Source: Acidovorax radicis | GTDB lineage: Bacteria; Pseudomonadota; Gammaproteobacteria; Burkholderiales; Burkholderiaceae_C | Assembly: GCF_020510705.1 (NCBI RefSeq) | Contig: NZ_CP075184.1 | Span: 3,410,001-3,474,000 of the forward strand | Length of the DNA stretch: 64,000 nt | Direction of reading: 5' to 3' | In this document: positions 8,319 to 18,409 of the stretch, one piece after another | Position numbering within the stretch: the first letter of the stretch is position 1 | Layout: every line of letters begins with the position of its first letter | Translations under genes and position numbers: made by a program | The notes under the pieces: model-generated | Database searches by the model: none | What the model was told of the DNA's origin: nothing | Seen by the model: the letters and a program-made list of their open reading frames with translations, nothing else

Positions 8319-8990
8319 TCAGAACGCCGTTGGCGTGCTTGCCAGCGAATCCAGCCACGTTACGGTGGCAGTCAGCTCGGCCGGGCGTATCTCGTGCGCG
8401 CCAGGGAACTCGCGATAGGTCACGGTCACAGGCAGGGGCGCCATGTGGTGCGCGATGGCCAGCGCGTTGGCCAGCGGGATCACGTTGTCGTGGACGCCGT
8501 GGCTCAGCCACAGCTGCTTGCCCCGCAGTGCGTCAGCGGGCGCTGCAAGCGGTATGACCTGCGGCAGCAAGCGGCTGTGCCACACCATGGCAGCCTGCAT
8601 CAGCGCAGGCTGGGTCAGCAGCAGCGACAGCGCCATGATGCCGCCCTGGCTGAAGCCCCCCACCACCACACGTTCGGGGGGAATACCCAGCTGCTCGGCC
8701 GCCGACTCGATGGTCCTGGCAATCAGGGCCCGGCTTTCCGCCTCCTGGGTTTCATTGATGGAGCGCTCGCCACCGGGTTCGATGGAAAAATCAAACCAGG
8801 CATGGGAGCCCGGCCCCATCCGAAACGGTGCGCGCAGGCTCAGCACATGAAAGCGCTCGGGGATCTGCGGCGCCAGGCTGAACAGGTCTTGTTCGTTGCT
8901 GCCTACCCCGTGCATCAACACCAGCAGCCAGGGGCGGGGTGTGGTGGCAGAAGCGGGTCGTTGCAAGAAAGTAAGCGGTAGATTCAGCAT
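8319..8990 (-). CDS. Alpha/beta-hydrolase of the carboxylesterase/phospholipase type
   Basis: 223 residues, the usual length for the AB_hydrolase_2 (EstB/YpfH-like) family. It would hydrolyse carboxylic or thio-esters in the cytosol. The oxyanion region LMHGVGSNEQDL, the nucleophile elbow GGFSQGG, the acid in HGVHDNVIP and the histidine in GAHEI complete the Ser-Asp-His triad. No signal peptide. It lies 89 bases downstream of the LigB-type dioxygenase gene on the same strand. The natural substrate cannot be read from sequence. Confidence 0.88.
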   Translation of the reverse strand: MLNLPLTFLQRPASATTPRPWLLVLMHGVGSNEQDLFSLAPQIPERFHVLSLRAPFRMGPGSHAWFDFSIEPGGERSINETQEAESRALIARTIESAAEQLGIPPERVVVGGFSQGGIMALSLLLTQPALMQAAMVWHSRLLPQVIPLAAPADALRGKQLWLSHGVHDNVIPLANALAIAHHMAPLPVTVTYREFPGAHEIRPAELTATVTWLDSLASTPTAF

Positions 8991-9079
8991 GTGGGTGCGC
9001 CTGATGTGTTGGTGGAAATGTTGCTGCTGCAGCAGCAGTCGCTGATGACGATGGTGACGATGAAACCTTGCTCAACGAG

Positions 9080-9949
9080 TCAATGCACAGGCTCCAAGGC
9101 AAAGGCGTCCATCGACAGAATGCCGTACATCACCTCGCGGCTCAAGTAGTTGGCGTGCAGATCGTCGCCGGCAGCCCCCAGCGCAAAGAAGATGGGCAAG
9201 AAATGGTCTTCGGTCGGGTGTGCACGGCTGGCATGGGGGGCCTCGCTGCGGTAGTTGAGCAGTGCTTTCATGTCGCCACGTGCCAGCGCGCTTTCGATCC
9301 AGCGGCTGAACTCCAGCACATACGGCGCTGGCTCGCGCTCGCCGCCAAAAAACTCGGCCAGGTTGTGCGTCATGCTGCCCGAGCCCACCACCAGCACGCC
9401 CTGGCTGCGCAGGCTGCGCAAGGCGGCACCCAACGCATACACCTCGGCGGGGCCCGCCCCCACGGGCAGCGCCACCTGCACCACGGGCACGTCGGCCTGC
9501 GGGAACAAATGCATCAGCGGCACCCAGGCGCCATGGTCAAAAGGGCGCGCGGTATCGCCTTGCGCAGCCACACCGGCAGCCTGGAGCAGGCCCAGCACCT
9601 CTTGCGCCAGCGCGGGCGAGCCTGCGGCCGGGTATTGCAGTTCGTACAACGCGGGGGGAAACCCACCAAAGTCGTGCCAGGTAGCGGGCTGCGGCCCGGT
9701 CATGACCTGGGCAGAGCGCGCCATCCAGTGCGGCGACATGATGACCACGCCACGCAGGCCGGGGTATTGCGCCTTGAGTGATGCGCCCCACTGCGTGAGT
9801 GCCGGGCCCGTGGTGCCAGCGTCGATGGCAAACAGCGGCGCGCCATGTGAGACAAACAGCGCCGGCAGCGTCGCCGCATTGCGCTCAATGCTGGCAGCAG
9901 TCGCGGTGGAGGCAGACGTTGTGGTTGTGGAAGCGGTAATGACAGGCAT
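9080..9949 (-). CDS. LigB-family extradiol dioxygenase (YgiD / 4,5-DOPA dioxygenase type)
   Basis: 289 residues. Members are class III non-haem iron enzymes that open catechol-type rings. Candidate metal and catalytic histidines are visible in FVSHGAP, MSPHWM, RPFDHGAW and GSGSMTHNL. The start is set at MPVITAS because AAGGGAAACCGCC precedes it; the longer frame adds eight unlikely residues. The N-terminus is Thr/Ala-rich. No other aromatic-degradation gene is adjacent, so the substrate is open. Confidence 0.88.
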   Translation of the reverse strand: MPVITASTTTTSASTATAASIERNAATLPALFVSHGAPLFAIDAGTTGPALTQWGASLKAQYPGLRGVVIMSPHWMARSAQVMTGPQPATWHDFGGFPPALYELQYPAAGSPALAQEVLGLLQAAGVAAQGDTARPFDHGAWVPLMHLFPQADVPVVQVALPVGAGPAEVYALGAALRSLRSQGVLVVGSGSMTHNLAEFFGGEREPAPYVLEFSRWIESALARGDMKALLNYRSEAPHASRAHPTEDHFLPIFFALGAAGDDLHANYLSREVMYGILSMDAFALEPVH

Positions 9950-10131
9950 GGCGGTTTCCCTTCGGTGATGCATTGAATGTAGGGCGGACAGCGCCCGTTA
10001 CCAAGCCCCAAAGGCCCAACAGATTGTTCTACCGTTGGTGCCAATGCACCCCAAAGCGCCGCATCAGCCTGCCGCCCTCCATACCGCCCACCCGCCGCCA
10101 CGCAGCGCAAGCGCCCCATCCGGCCGACGCA

Positions 10132-10548
10132 TCAGGACCCGTCGCGAACCCTGCCGCGCAATGCCTTGGTCTCGGCGCGCTGTGTCTTGCCCTCAAGCCT
10201 GCGCTGTTTGGACCCATAGGTGGGCTTGGTGGCGCGGCGCACACGTGGGGGCACGACCACCGTGTTGACCAAGGCGTTCAGCCGCTCCAGCGCATCTGCG
10301 CGGTTTTGCTCCTGGCTGCGGTACTGCTGGGCTTTGATGACCACCACGCCCTCTTGCGTGATGCGCGTGTCGCGCAAGGCCAGCAGGCGCTCTTTCACGT
10401 CCTCGGGCAGCGATGATGCCCGCACGTCAAAGCGCAGGTGCACCGCACTGGACACCTTGTTGACGTTTTGCCCGCCCGCCCCCTGGGCACGCATGGCCGT
10501 GATCTCGACCTCATCGTCACGAATCTCGAAACGCGGTGGTGTAGTCAT
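10132..10548 (-). CDS. arfB: Alternative ribosome-rescue factor / peptidyl-tRNA hydrolase ArfB
   Basis: 138 residues, matching E. coli ArfB (YaeJ, 140 aa). It enters ribosomes stalled on non-stop mRNAs and releases the peptide. The catalytic GGQ sits at residues 25-27 in AQGAGGQNVNKVSSAVHLRF. The C-terminal tail is strongly basic (KPTYGSKQRRLEGK), as needed to sit in the empty mRNA channel. The start is at MTTPPRFEI, which fits the family N-terminus. Confidence 0.93.
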   Translation of the reverse strand: MTTPPRFEIRDDEVEITAMRAQGAGGQNVNKVSSAVHLRFDVRASSLPEDVKERLLALRDTRITQEGVVVIKAQQYRSQEQNRADALERLNALVNTVVVPPRVRRATKPTYGSKQRRLEGKTQRAETKALRGRVRDGS

Positions 10549-10631
10549 GCCGGTAGGGTGCGCGGTGCGACGGGGGCCATCCGGCTTTGCAGGCAAAAGG
10601 AAGGAAAAGCAGGGCGAGGCCGCTCAGCGCC

Positions 10632-11093
10632 TCAGGCCGCAGCCTTGGCCTGCAACTGCGCCAGCCCGTCGATGGCCAGGCCGTAGCCCAGCACACCAAA
10701 CCCACACATCACGGCCTTGGCCGCCGCCGCCATATAAGAGTGGTGGCGGAAAGACTCGCGTGCGTGCACGTTGCTGATGTGCAGCTCGATGAGCGTGATG
10801 CCCGTGCCTTTGGTAGCGTCGTGCAGCGCAATGCTGGTGTGGGTGTAGGCACCCGCGTTGATCACCACGCCAGCAAGCTCACCAGCGGCGTGCAGTCGAC
10901 CCGCCTCGTGAATCCAGTCCACCAGCGCGCCCTCATGGTTGCTTTGGTGAAAACGCAGCGCAAAACCATGGCGCTGGCACGCGGCCTCGCAGAGCTTTTC
11001 AACATCGGCCAGCGTGTCGGCGCCATACACGGCGGGCTCGCGCGTGCCCAGCAGATTCAGGTTGGGGCCATTCAGGACAAAAACGGTTTTCAC
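10632..11093 (-). CDS. aroQ: Type II 3-dehydroquinate dehydratase (AroQ)
   Basis: 153 residues, usual length for the dodecameric type II enzyme of the shikimate pathway, which dehydrates 3-dehydroquinate. It shows [17 protein letters not shown] (catalytic Arg and Tyr), NAGAYTHTS and [11 protein letters not shown] (catalytic His). There is no ATG. GTG at 11093 is chosen because CGGAG lies 9 bases upstream; a TTG at 11099 would sit only 3 bases from that site. Confidence 0.95.
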   Translation of the reverse strand: MKTVFVLNGPNLNLLGTREPAVYGADTLADVEKLCEAACQRHGFALRFHQSNHEGALVDWIHEAGRLHAAGELAGVVINAGAYTHTSIALHDATKGTGITLIELHISNVHARESFRHHSYMAAAAKAVMCGFGVLGYGLAIDGLAQLQAKAAA

Positions 11094-11203
11094 AGGCAAA
11101 GGCTCCGAAGCTGGATGCCCGCCACGCTGGCAGGCCAGAGTGCGCGATTATGCGGCGGCACACGGCCGTCACCTGCCCGGCCCCACGGCCATGGGCACGC
11201 AAC

Positions 11204-11228
11204 AAAAAAGCGGCCCCGAAGGACCGCT
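11204..11228 (-). terminator. Rho-independent terminator with UUCG loop
   Basis: On the minus strand: AGCGGTCC, TTCG loop, GGGCCGCT, then a run of T. The stem has one G-U wobble and the tetraloop is the very stable UUCG. It lies about 145 bases downstream of the PXPV-repeat gene and before aroQ, so it would end the PXPV transcript. Confidence 0.8.
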
Positions 11229-11370
11229 GTGAAAGGCAGCCTGTGCAATGCTGCCGATGATGAGCGGCTCGCACGCCCAAGAGTTTGGTTACAAATAGGT
11301 GGCCACCACCGACGACCGCACGATCAATCAACCGATATCAGGCAACCATCGCACAACCGCGAGCGGTTGA

Positions 11371-11736
11371 TCAGCGGTCCCAATGGCGGCCGTCGCGCCC
11401 ACCGTGATGGCGGTGGCCGTAGCCATAACCGCCATAGTAGGCCGGTGGGGGAGGTGCGTAGTACACGGGCCGTGGGGGCGCGTAATACACCGGTGGGGGA
11501 GGTGCGTAGTACACGGGCCGTGGGGGCGCGTAATACGCCGGGGGCGCCACATACACCGGGGCTGGAGCGTAGCCGTAGCCATAGCCATTGCTGGCCCCAA
11601 CCACCACACCGGGCACGCCAATGCCAACCGACCAATTAACGTCGCTGCGAGCCTGGGCAGCGCCCGCACCAGTCAGCAGCACCAGCGCCACGCCAGCCGA
11701 AGCGGCCAGGGCATAGATAGAACGGGTTTTCGTCAT
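11371..11736 (-). CDS. PXPV-repeat exported protein
   Basis: 121 residues: a signal peptide (about 1-32, SIYALAASAGVALVLLTGAGAAQA), a short domain (DVNWSVGIGVPGVVVGASNG) and a Pro/Tyr-rich repeat region (YYAPPRPVYYAPPPP repeated) with a His/Gly-rich tail. It is a periplasmic or surface protein of unknown role, common in Burkholderiales. The start MTKTRS is preceded by AGGAG; longer in-frame starts are not needed. The repeat is also perfect at DNA level (48-bp unit). Confidence 0.75.
   Translation of the reverse strand: MTKTRSIYALAASAGVALVLLTGAGAAQARSDVNWSVGIGVPGVVVGASNGYGYGYAPAPVYVAPPAYYAPPRPVYYAPPPPVYYAPPRPVYYAPPPPAYYGGYGYGHRHHGGRDGRHWDR
11444..11539 (-). repeat. Two tandem 48-bp units inside the PXPV gene
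   Basis: The 48-bp unit at 11444-11491 is repeated at 11492-11539 with a single difference near the end of the second copy. Each unit encodes one 16-residue YYAPPRPVYYAPPPP-type block. Such near-identity suggests recent unit duplication and possible length variation between strains. Confidence 0.85.
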
Positions 11737-11908
11737 GGAAATCTCCTGTTTGAGCGAGGACTGCCAGCCAAATGGACTGACCTCACCGGTACATAACGCA
11801 TCAAGTAGGAGAAAGGATGGCACAAAACGGTCTTTACGTTGTGTCTGGACGTACACGCGCTTGTTTCTATGCGTAAAGCATCACGAAACCGCCGCCTAAA
11901 ATGCGCCA

Positions 11909-13762
<1,854 letters not shown>

Positions 13763-13798
13763 CCAAAGCCTCAACTCTAATTCCAGGCAGATCAGACC

Positions 13799-14392
13799 GT
13801 GGACTACCGCGCCCTAATTGAAGAGAGTGCAAAGGCTCATTTGCCAAAGAGGCAAATCGCCAGGCAGCTCTATTTCTTAGCGCCGTCTTTCGCTTTTGCG
13901 GGCAACACTCAACTCCAGCTTGGGCTCTACGAAAAAGTTTGTGAATTTCTCAAACTACCTTTGACGTCCATTCGGGTGGTCGGATCTGGCCATACTGGAT
14001 TTAGTTTGGTGAAAGACACGCCCTTCGATAAAACCAGTTCAGATCTGGACATCGCAATAGTTGATCAACAGTTATACCTTGATCTTTTTGAGCTTGCGTT
14101 TGAAATAACTGAAGGTTGGCGAGACTCCAGTAAATTCAGCGGAACTCCGAGCGAGCAAAGAGAGAAGAAAGACAGCTTTCTACGCTATCTCCGGAAAGGA
14201 GTTATTCGACCGGATCTGATGCCCGCATCTCCGCGCAAAGCGGAATGGGAAAACTTTTTCGGCAAGCTTGCCGATGACTACTCGAATTTCTGCGACGGAA
14301 TAAGCGCTGGAGTATATGCACGGGAAAGCTTTATGGCGGCAAAGCAAGAGTCAGCCATAAACACATATCTTTCGAAACAGGGAATCGTATGA
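13799..14392 (+). CDS. Nucleotidyltransferase-fold protein paired with DUF262 protein
   Basis: 197 residues. The segment GSGHTGFSLVKDTPFDKTSSDLDIAIVD has the pattern of a nucleotidyltransferase active site (G-S, then D-x-D), so it may transfer a nucleotide to a protein, RNA or small molecule. The third acidic residue is not obvious. The GTG start lies 36 bases after glnS; the upstream AGGCAG is a weak binding site. The last four bases overlap the next gene (ATGA), so the two are translationally coupled. Base composition is far more AT-rich than glnS, pointing to acquisition. The partner and context suggest a defence or toxin-antitoxin role; that is inference. Confidence 0.65.
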   Translation: MDYRALIEESAKAHLPKRQIARQLYFLAPSFAFAGNTQLQLGLYEKVCEFLKLPLTSIRVVGSGHTGFSLVKDTPFDKTSSDLDIAIVDQQLYLDLFELAFEITEGWRDSSKFSGTPSEQREKKDSFLRYLRKGVIRPDLMPASPRKAEWENFFGKLADDYSNFCDGISAGVYARESFMAAKQESAINTYLSKQGIV

Positions 14393-15459
14393 GTAAATAT
14401 AAAGTTCAATCAGTCACTCTTCTCGATCTTGTGAATGACGTTAGAGCAGGACGTCTGGTTCCCGATGCTTACTTTCAAAGAAATTTGGTTTGGCGAGAGA
14501 TTCACAAAAAAGATCTCATTCAAACAATTTTGCTCGGCTACCCATTCCCTCCAATGTTTTTTTCCCGCGGAAAAATTGACGTTGAGAGCATGAAAGCAAC
14601 CTCTTGTATCGTTGATGGCCAACAAAGGACAAATGCGATAACGGAATTTATTGATAATAAGTTTCCCGTGAATGGAAGATTCTTCAAGGAGCTCGAAACT
14701 CCTGAAAAAGAAACCCTATTGAAGTTCGAAATCGCTGTTGTTATGCTCGACATGCCAAATGACAGTCCAGACGTTTTGGAGATATTCAAGCGTCTGAACA
14801 GAACAGCCAACTCTCTCACTACCATTGAGAGATTGGCCTCCGAATACTCATCCACCGAATATATGTACGTCGCCAGACTGCTTGCAAACGACGTCGATTT
14901 AAATCCCCCAAAAGATGCAGCAGAAGAAGAGGATTGGAAGTTAGACCCAAATCTCCCACCTGAACTAATCGCATGGGCGAAGACCAAAAAGCCAAGCTCT
15001 TTCGAAGACTTAATATCCCAACTATCTGTTTTCTCCGATCGTGAAATCGCTCGCAAGGTTCATTTGATGTATTTGCTAAACATCATGTCAACCCTTTTAG
15101 GGGGATTTTTCAATCGAAACGAGAAAACTACCACTTTACTCGACGACTATAAAGACTTTTTTCCAGAAAAGGACAATACATACGAACTCGTATCATCCGC
15201 ATTGATTTCAGCAACAAATCTCCAAATTGAAAGACACTCATTTTGGTCAACCAAAGCGAACTTCTTTTCTTTAGTAGTCGCAATAGCAAAGAGACTCGAA
15301 GTTAATCAGAATATCGACTATTTAGCCACACGATCCGCATTATTGGAATTTGCCGCGAAGCCAGATGCGGAGTACACATTGGCAGCCAAAGAGGCCGTCA
15401 ACAACAAGAAAGAGCGTCAAATTCGCCACCAGCGGATTGCAACCCTTTTAAAGGGATAA
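14389..15459 (+). CDS. DUF262 (GmrSD-N-like) domain protein
   Basis: 356 residues. The N-terminal domain is DUF262, a ParB/Srx-like fold found in the modified-DNA restriction enzyme GmrSD and in many defence loci. It has FQRNLVW (29-35), IVDGQQRTNAI with DGQQR at 76-80, and EIFKRLNRTANSLT. The C-terminal half (180-356) is helical and not recognised; there is no HNH nuclease (DUF1524) domain, unlike GmrSD. It overlaps the nucleotidyltransferase gene by 4 bases and is equally AT-rich. Confidence 0.75.
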   Translation: MSKYKVQSVTLLDLVNDVRAGRLVPDAYFQRNLVWREIHKKDLIQTILLGYPFPPMFFSRGKIDVESMKATSCIVDGQQRTNAITEFIDNKFPVNGRFFKELETPEKETLLKFEIAVVMLDMPNDSPDVLEIFKRLNRTANSLTTIERLASEYSSTEYMYVARLLANDVDLNPPKDAAEEEDWKLDPNLPPELIAWAKTKKPSSFEDLISQLSVFSDREIARKVHLMYLLNIMSTLLGGFFNRNEKTTTLLDDYKDFFPEKDNTYELVSSALISATNLQIERHSFWSTKANFFSLVVAIAKRLEVNQNIDYLATRSALLEFAAKPDAEYTLAAKEAVNNKKERQIRHQRIATLLKG

Positions 15460-15480
15460 GAGGCAAGCGCAACAGAAAGA

Positions 15481-15545
15481 GCACAAGGTGCGAGCAGGCG
15501 CCCTACTCTTTTCATGCGGCAACGGGGTCAGGTCTTGCCTTGTGC
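15481..15545. repeat. REP-like palindromic sequence with GGGGTCAGGTCTTGCC
   Basis: GCACAAGG at 15481-15488 pairs with CCTTGTGC at 15538-15545, and GGGGTCAGGTCTTGCC lies just before the right arm. That sequence resembles the REP-type repeats linked to REP-associated tyrosine transposases in many proteobacteria. No transposase gene is adjacent. Recognition is from memory, so confidence is modest. Confidence 0.35.
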
Positions 15546-15615
15546 CTTTATTGATGATCGAGGCCGGCGGCAGTCAATGGCCATAAGCGTTCTATTCCAA
15601 GGGAGATAAACATAG

Positions 15616-16344
15616 ATGGCAAAGTTTCTTTCGACAACCGGCACCAACTACCACCTTGAAGAACTCATCAAGAGTGCGTCAGATCGCTTGATTCTTATCA
15701 GCCCCTTCCTCAAGCTCAACGACCGGATGAAGGAACTGCTGGCCGACAAAAACCGCTTGAAGATCGATGTCCGGATCGTCTACGGCAAAAGCGAGTTGCA
15801 GCCGCAAGAGATTGAATGGCTGCGCGGCCTGACCTATATCCGCACCAGCTTCTGCAAGAACTTGCATGCCAAGTGCTACATGAACGAAGAGATGTGCATC
15901 ATCACCAGCTTGAATCTGTACGAATTCAGCCAGGTGAATAACAACGAGATGGGCATCCTGATTCAGCGCAGCGACGACGGGCAGCTCTACAAAGACGCTT
16001 ACGAAGAGGCGCAGCGCATCATTCGGATCAGCGATGAGGTCCGGATTTCCCTGGAGCGTGTGGCCAGCAAAGAACCAGACCACGTTTCAACACAAGGCGC
16101 AGAGACGCCCACCGACAGCGAAACATCTACGGGCGACAAGGTTCCATCTTCCAAATTTGCTCAGAAGCTCGGACTAAAAACGGCGCAACTTCTGGATCGC
16201 GCAACCGAGTTGGGATACTTGATTCAGCAGGGTGACAAACATGCGTTGAGCCCCAAGGGCGAACAGGCTGGCGTCGAGTTCGTCGCCAAATCCCGGTTTG
16301 GCCCGTATTTCTTATGGCCACAGGATTTGGTGCTCTCCTCATAG
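15616..16344 (+). CDS. PLD-family protein with C-terminal helical domain
   Basis: 242 residues. The N-terminal 130 are a single phospholipase D-like domain with LHAKCYMNEEMCIITSLNL (HxK motif plus the hydrophobic strand and SxN). Single-HKD proteins dimerise and often act as nucleases. After a Ser/Thr/Glu-rich linker (about 155-178) comes a small domain (FAQKLGLKTAQLLDRATELGYL) that looks like a winged-helix nucleic-acid binder. The start is preceded by AAGGGAGA. It lies in the accessory strip downstream of the DUF262 pair. Role unknown; DNA repair or defence is plausible. Confidence 0.75.
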   Translation: MAKFLSTTGTNYHLEELIKSASDRLILISPFLKLNDRMKELLADKNRLKIDVRIVYGKSELQPQEIEWLRGLTYIRTSFCKNLHAKCYMNEEMCIITSLNLYEFSQVNNNEMGILIQRSDDGQLYKDAYEEAQRIIRISDEVRISLERVASKEPDHVSTQGAETPTDSETSTGDKVPSSKFAQKLGLKTAQLLDRATELGYLIQQGDKHALSPKGEQAGVEFVAKSRFGPYFLWPQDLVLSS

Positions 16345-16370
16345 AAGACTTAGAAGCAGTTTGCTTCACA

Positions 16371-16418
16371 TTTCATAGCGCCTTGCGCTTAAGCAGTAAG
16401 CGCGAGGGGCCTAAATCT
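16371..16418 (+). repeat. Dispersed intergenic repeat, copy 3
   Basis: TTTCATAGCG, CCTTGCGCTTAAGCAGTAAG, CGCGAGGGGCCTAAATC: a degenerate family copy in the 75-base space between two convergent genes. It keeps the TAGC, the GCGCTTA half-palindrome and the GGCC block. Confidence 0.6.
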
Positions 16419-16419
16419 C

Positions 16420-17169
16420 TTACGAAACCCGCTTGGTTCGTATCTGAACATTCGACAAGGTCACACCATCAGGCCTGACTAGAGGTAACTCTTTCACCTC
16501 TAGATACTTAAGAGAACGCACCAGCTCACTCAGCTTTTTGAACCCGTAGTTTCGGGGATCGAAAGCAGGGTTGATCTTGCTGATATGGCTCCCCACGCCG
16601 CCAAGTGCCGCCCAGCCATCTTCACGGGCATTGGCATCAATGGCTGCAATGATCAAGGGCTGCAATGTACGAACATCGGCCACAGCAACAGGCTCTACCT
16701 TAGGTTCATCCTTTTCGAGTACCTGCTCTGTCCGCAAGATTTCGGTATAGATGAACTTATCGCATGCAGCCACAAAGGGCTCGGGGGTTTTACGTTCGCC
16801 AAAGCCGTAAACCACTTTGCCTTCTTCGCGGATGCGAGTGGCTAACCGAGTGAAGTCGCTATCGCTGCTGACCAAACAAAAACCGTCCACGGTGTCGTCG
16901 TGCAGCACGTCCATCGCATCAATGATCAGCGAGGCATCGGTCGAGTTCTTACCGCTGGTGTAGCTGAACTGCTGGATGGGCTGAATCGCCAGTTTGTGCA
17001 GAACATCTTTCCACCCCTTGAGGTTGGTAGTGGTCCAGTCGCCGTATGCGCGTTTGATGGTGGCCGTGCCATAACGCGAAACTTCGGCCAGCAGTTCTTG
17101 AACGACCGACGCTTGCGCGTTGTCTGCATCGATCAGTACGGCAAGTTTTTGGTTGGTGTTGGTCGCCAT
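16420..17169 (-). CDS. NYN-domain protein with C-terminal OST-HTH/LOTUS-like domain
   Basis: 249 residues. The NYN (PIN-like ribonuclease, LabA/DUF88) domain covers about 8-150, with acidic residues in LAVLIDADNAQ, DASLIIDAMDVLH and VSSDSDFTRLATR placed as in the metal-binding site. The C-terminal 75 residues (LIIAAIDANAREDGWAALGG and YGFKKLSELVRSLKYLEV) match the OST-HTH pattern, an RNA-binding winged helix. It is therefore probably an RNase or RNA-binding protein. The start is set at MATNTNQK, preceded by GGGAGA. Confidence 0.85.
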   Translation of the reverse strand: MATNTNQKLAVLIDADNAQASVVQELLAEVSRYGTATIKRAYGDWTTTNLKGWKDVLHKLAIQPIQQFSYTSGKNSTDASLIIDAMDVLHDDTVDGFCLVSSDSDFTRLATRIREEGKVVYGFGERKTPEPFVAACDKFIYTEILRTEQVLEKDEPKVEPVAVADVRTLQPLIIAAIDANAREDGWAALGGVGSHISKINPAFDPRNYGFKKLSELVRSLKYLEVKELPLVRPDGVTLSNVQIRTKRVS

Positions 17170-17256
17170 GTCTCTCCCTGTGTTTTCAGGCATGTTAACG
17201 GCCCAATATCTCAGCGCTACAGTGCTGCTTTGTATTTCAGCCTCCATGGAGCCACC

Positions 17257-17700
17257 ATGACAACCACTGCAGAAGCGCTGAGCGCCCAAGCCGCCCAACT
17301 GCCCCCAGCAGAGCGGATCGAATTGGTGGTGCGCATCCTCGACAGCTTGGACCAAACCGATGGGGCAATGGACACACTGTGGGCCAAAGAGGCAGGCGAC
17401 CGGCTGACCGCCTACCGCCGGAGCGAGGTCAAGGCGGTGAGCTTGTCAGATGCCATCGAAAAACACCAAGTTAACAACATGCGCGCTGCATCTGTCCCGA
17501 CCACACCAGCCTCAGACCTCGCCCAAGCGGCATTGGCCGCCTTGTCCCGTGCAGGCTTGCGCGCAGCTGAGGATGCGTTGCGCGCCAACACCCACATGGT
17601 GGTGGCGGTCGACGGCAAGGTGCTGTATGAAAGCCCGCAGGACTATCTACGCAAGCGCGACGAGCCCGCGACACAGCCAAACGCCAAGCCCCGCGCCTGA
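17257..17700 (+). CDS. Addiction-module-type protein
   Basis: 147 residues. The first 65 (ALSAQAAQLPPAERIELVVR ILDSLDQ... LWAKEAGDRLTAYRRSEVKAVSLSDA) match the addiction-module component family often paired with RelE/ParE toxins. The rest is Ala-rich and ends with a short VAVDGKVLYESPQDYL segment of unknown role. No RelE/ParE gene follows; instead an MntA-like nucleotidyltransferase starts 14 bases later. It may be a partnerless antitoxin. Confidence 0.6.
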   Translation: MTTTAEALSAQAAQLPPAERIELVVRILDSLDQTDGAMDTLWAKEAGDRLTAYRRSEVKAVSLSDAIEKHQVNNMRAASVPTTPASDLAQAALAALSRAGLRAAEDALRANTHMVVAVDGKVLYESPQDYLRKRDEPATQPNAKPRA

Positions 17701-17714
17701 TCGGAAACACCCAC

Positions 17715-18029
17715 ATGCACCCTGCCATCGCACAACACCGCTCCGGCATTGCTGCCATCTGCCAGCGCTATGGCATTCAGCGGCTGGAGGTGTTTGGTTC
17801 GGCTGCGCGGGCCAGTGACTTTGACCCGGCCCACGGTGATGCTGACTTTCTGGTGGAGTTTGCGCCGGGCGTCGAGCCGGGGCTCCAGTCATTTTTTGGT
17901 GCCAAGGCTGACCTGGAGGCCCTGCTGGGCCGGGGCGTGGACTTGGTGGAGCCGGGCGCGGTGCGCAACCCCTATATGCTGGCCAGCATCAACCGGTATC
18001 GCGCGATCATCTTTTCCGCAGAAGATTAG
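17715..18029 (+). CDS. MntA-like minimal nucleotidyltransferase (no adjacent HEPN partner)
   Basis: 104 residues with the minimal nucleotidyltransferase motif VFGSAARASDFDPAHGDADFLVEF (GSxxR...D-x-D) and a third acid in the VDLVEPG strand. MntA antitoxins AMPylate a tyrosine of the HepT toxin. The usual HEPN gene is missing directly downstream; a dispersed repeat and a second mntA-like gene with its own hepT follow instead. It may be an orphan antitoxin. Confidence 0.8.
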   Translation: MHPAIAQHRSGIAAICQRYGIQRLEVFGSAARASDFDPAHGDADFLVEFAPGVEPGLQSFFGAKADLEALLGRGVDLVEPGAVRNPYMLASINRYRAIIFSAED

Positions 18030-18038
18030 CTATCCGTT

Positions 18039-18089
18039 TAGTAGCTGCTAGCGCAATCTCTATAAGCGCTAGAGGCCGATTTGACCTAA
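18039..18089 (+). repeat. Dispersed intergenic repeat, copy 4
   Basis: GTAGCTGCTAGCGCAATCTC, TATAAGCGCTAGAGGCCGAT, TTGACC: a clear copy of the family with the GCGC...GCGCTAGAGGCC palindromic core, between the orphan mntA-like gene and the mntA-hepT pair. Confidence 0.8.
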
Positions 18090-18118
18090 AAAACCGCAGC
18101 GCCGCTAAACTCCAAACC

Positions 18119-18409
18119 ATGCGCCCCTCCGAAGCCCTTTCCCTCCACCGCTCGCAAATCCGCGAGATCGCGCTGCGCCACCGTGTGAGCAGCGTGCGGG
18201 TGTTTGGCTCGGCGCTGCATGGGGACGACACTGCCGACAGCGACTTGGACCTGTTGGTAGAGCCCACCGCGCAAACCACGCTGATGGACATTGGTGCGAT
18301 CCGGTTTGAGCTGAAACAGTTGCTAGGCATGGAGGTGGATGTGCTCACCCCCAACAGCCTGCCCGCTAGCTTTCGGGACCAGGTGCTGCGCGAGGCGATG
18401 GCTGTATGA
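18119..18409 (+). CDS. mntA: MntA-type nucleotidyltransferase antitoxin
   Basis: 96 residues, a minimal nucleotidyltransferase with VFGSALHGDDTADSDLDLLVE (GSxxxG-like turn and D-x-D) and a third acid in MEVDVLT. In characterised pairs it transfers AMP to the Tyr of the HepT Rx4HxY motif and so silences the toxin. The stop overlaps the hepT start (ATGA), the standard coupled arrangement. Confidence 0.9.
   Translation: MRPSEALSLHRSQIREIALRHRVSSVRVFGSALHGDDTADSDLDLLVEPTAQTTLMDIGAIRFELKQLLGMEVDVLTPNSLPASFRDQVLREAMAV

Noticed and set aside
11444..11539. 48-bp direct repeats considered as CRISPR-like
   Set aside because: The units abut without spacers and encode the PXPV protein repeat. The 7-bp arrays at 62431 also lack spacers. 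No CRISPR or cas genes were seen.
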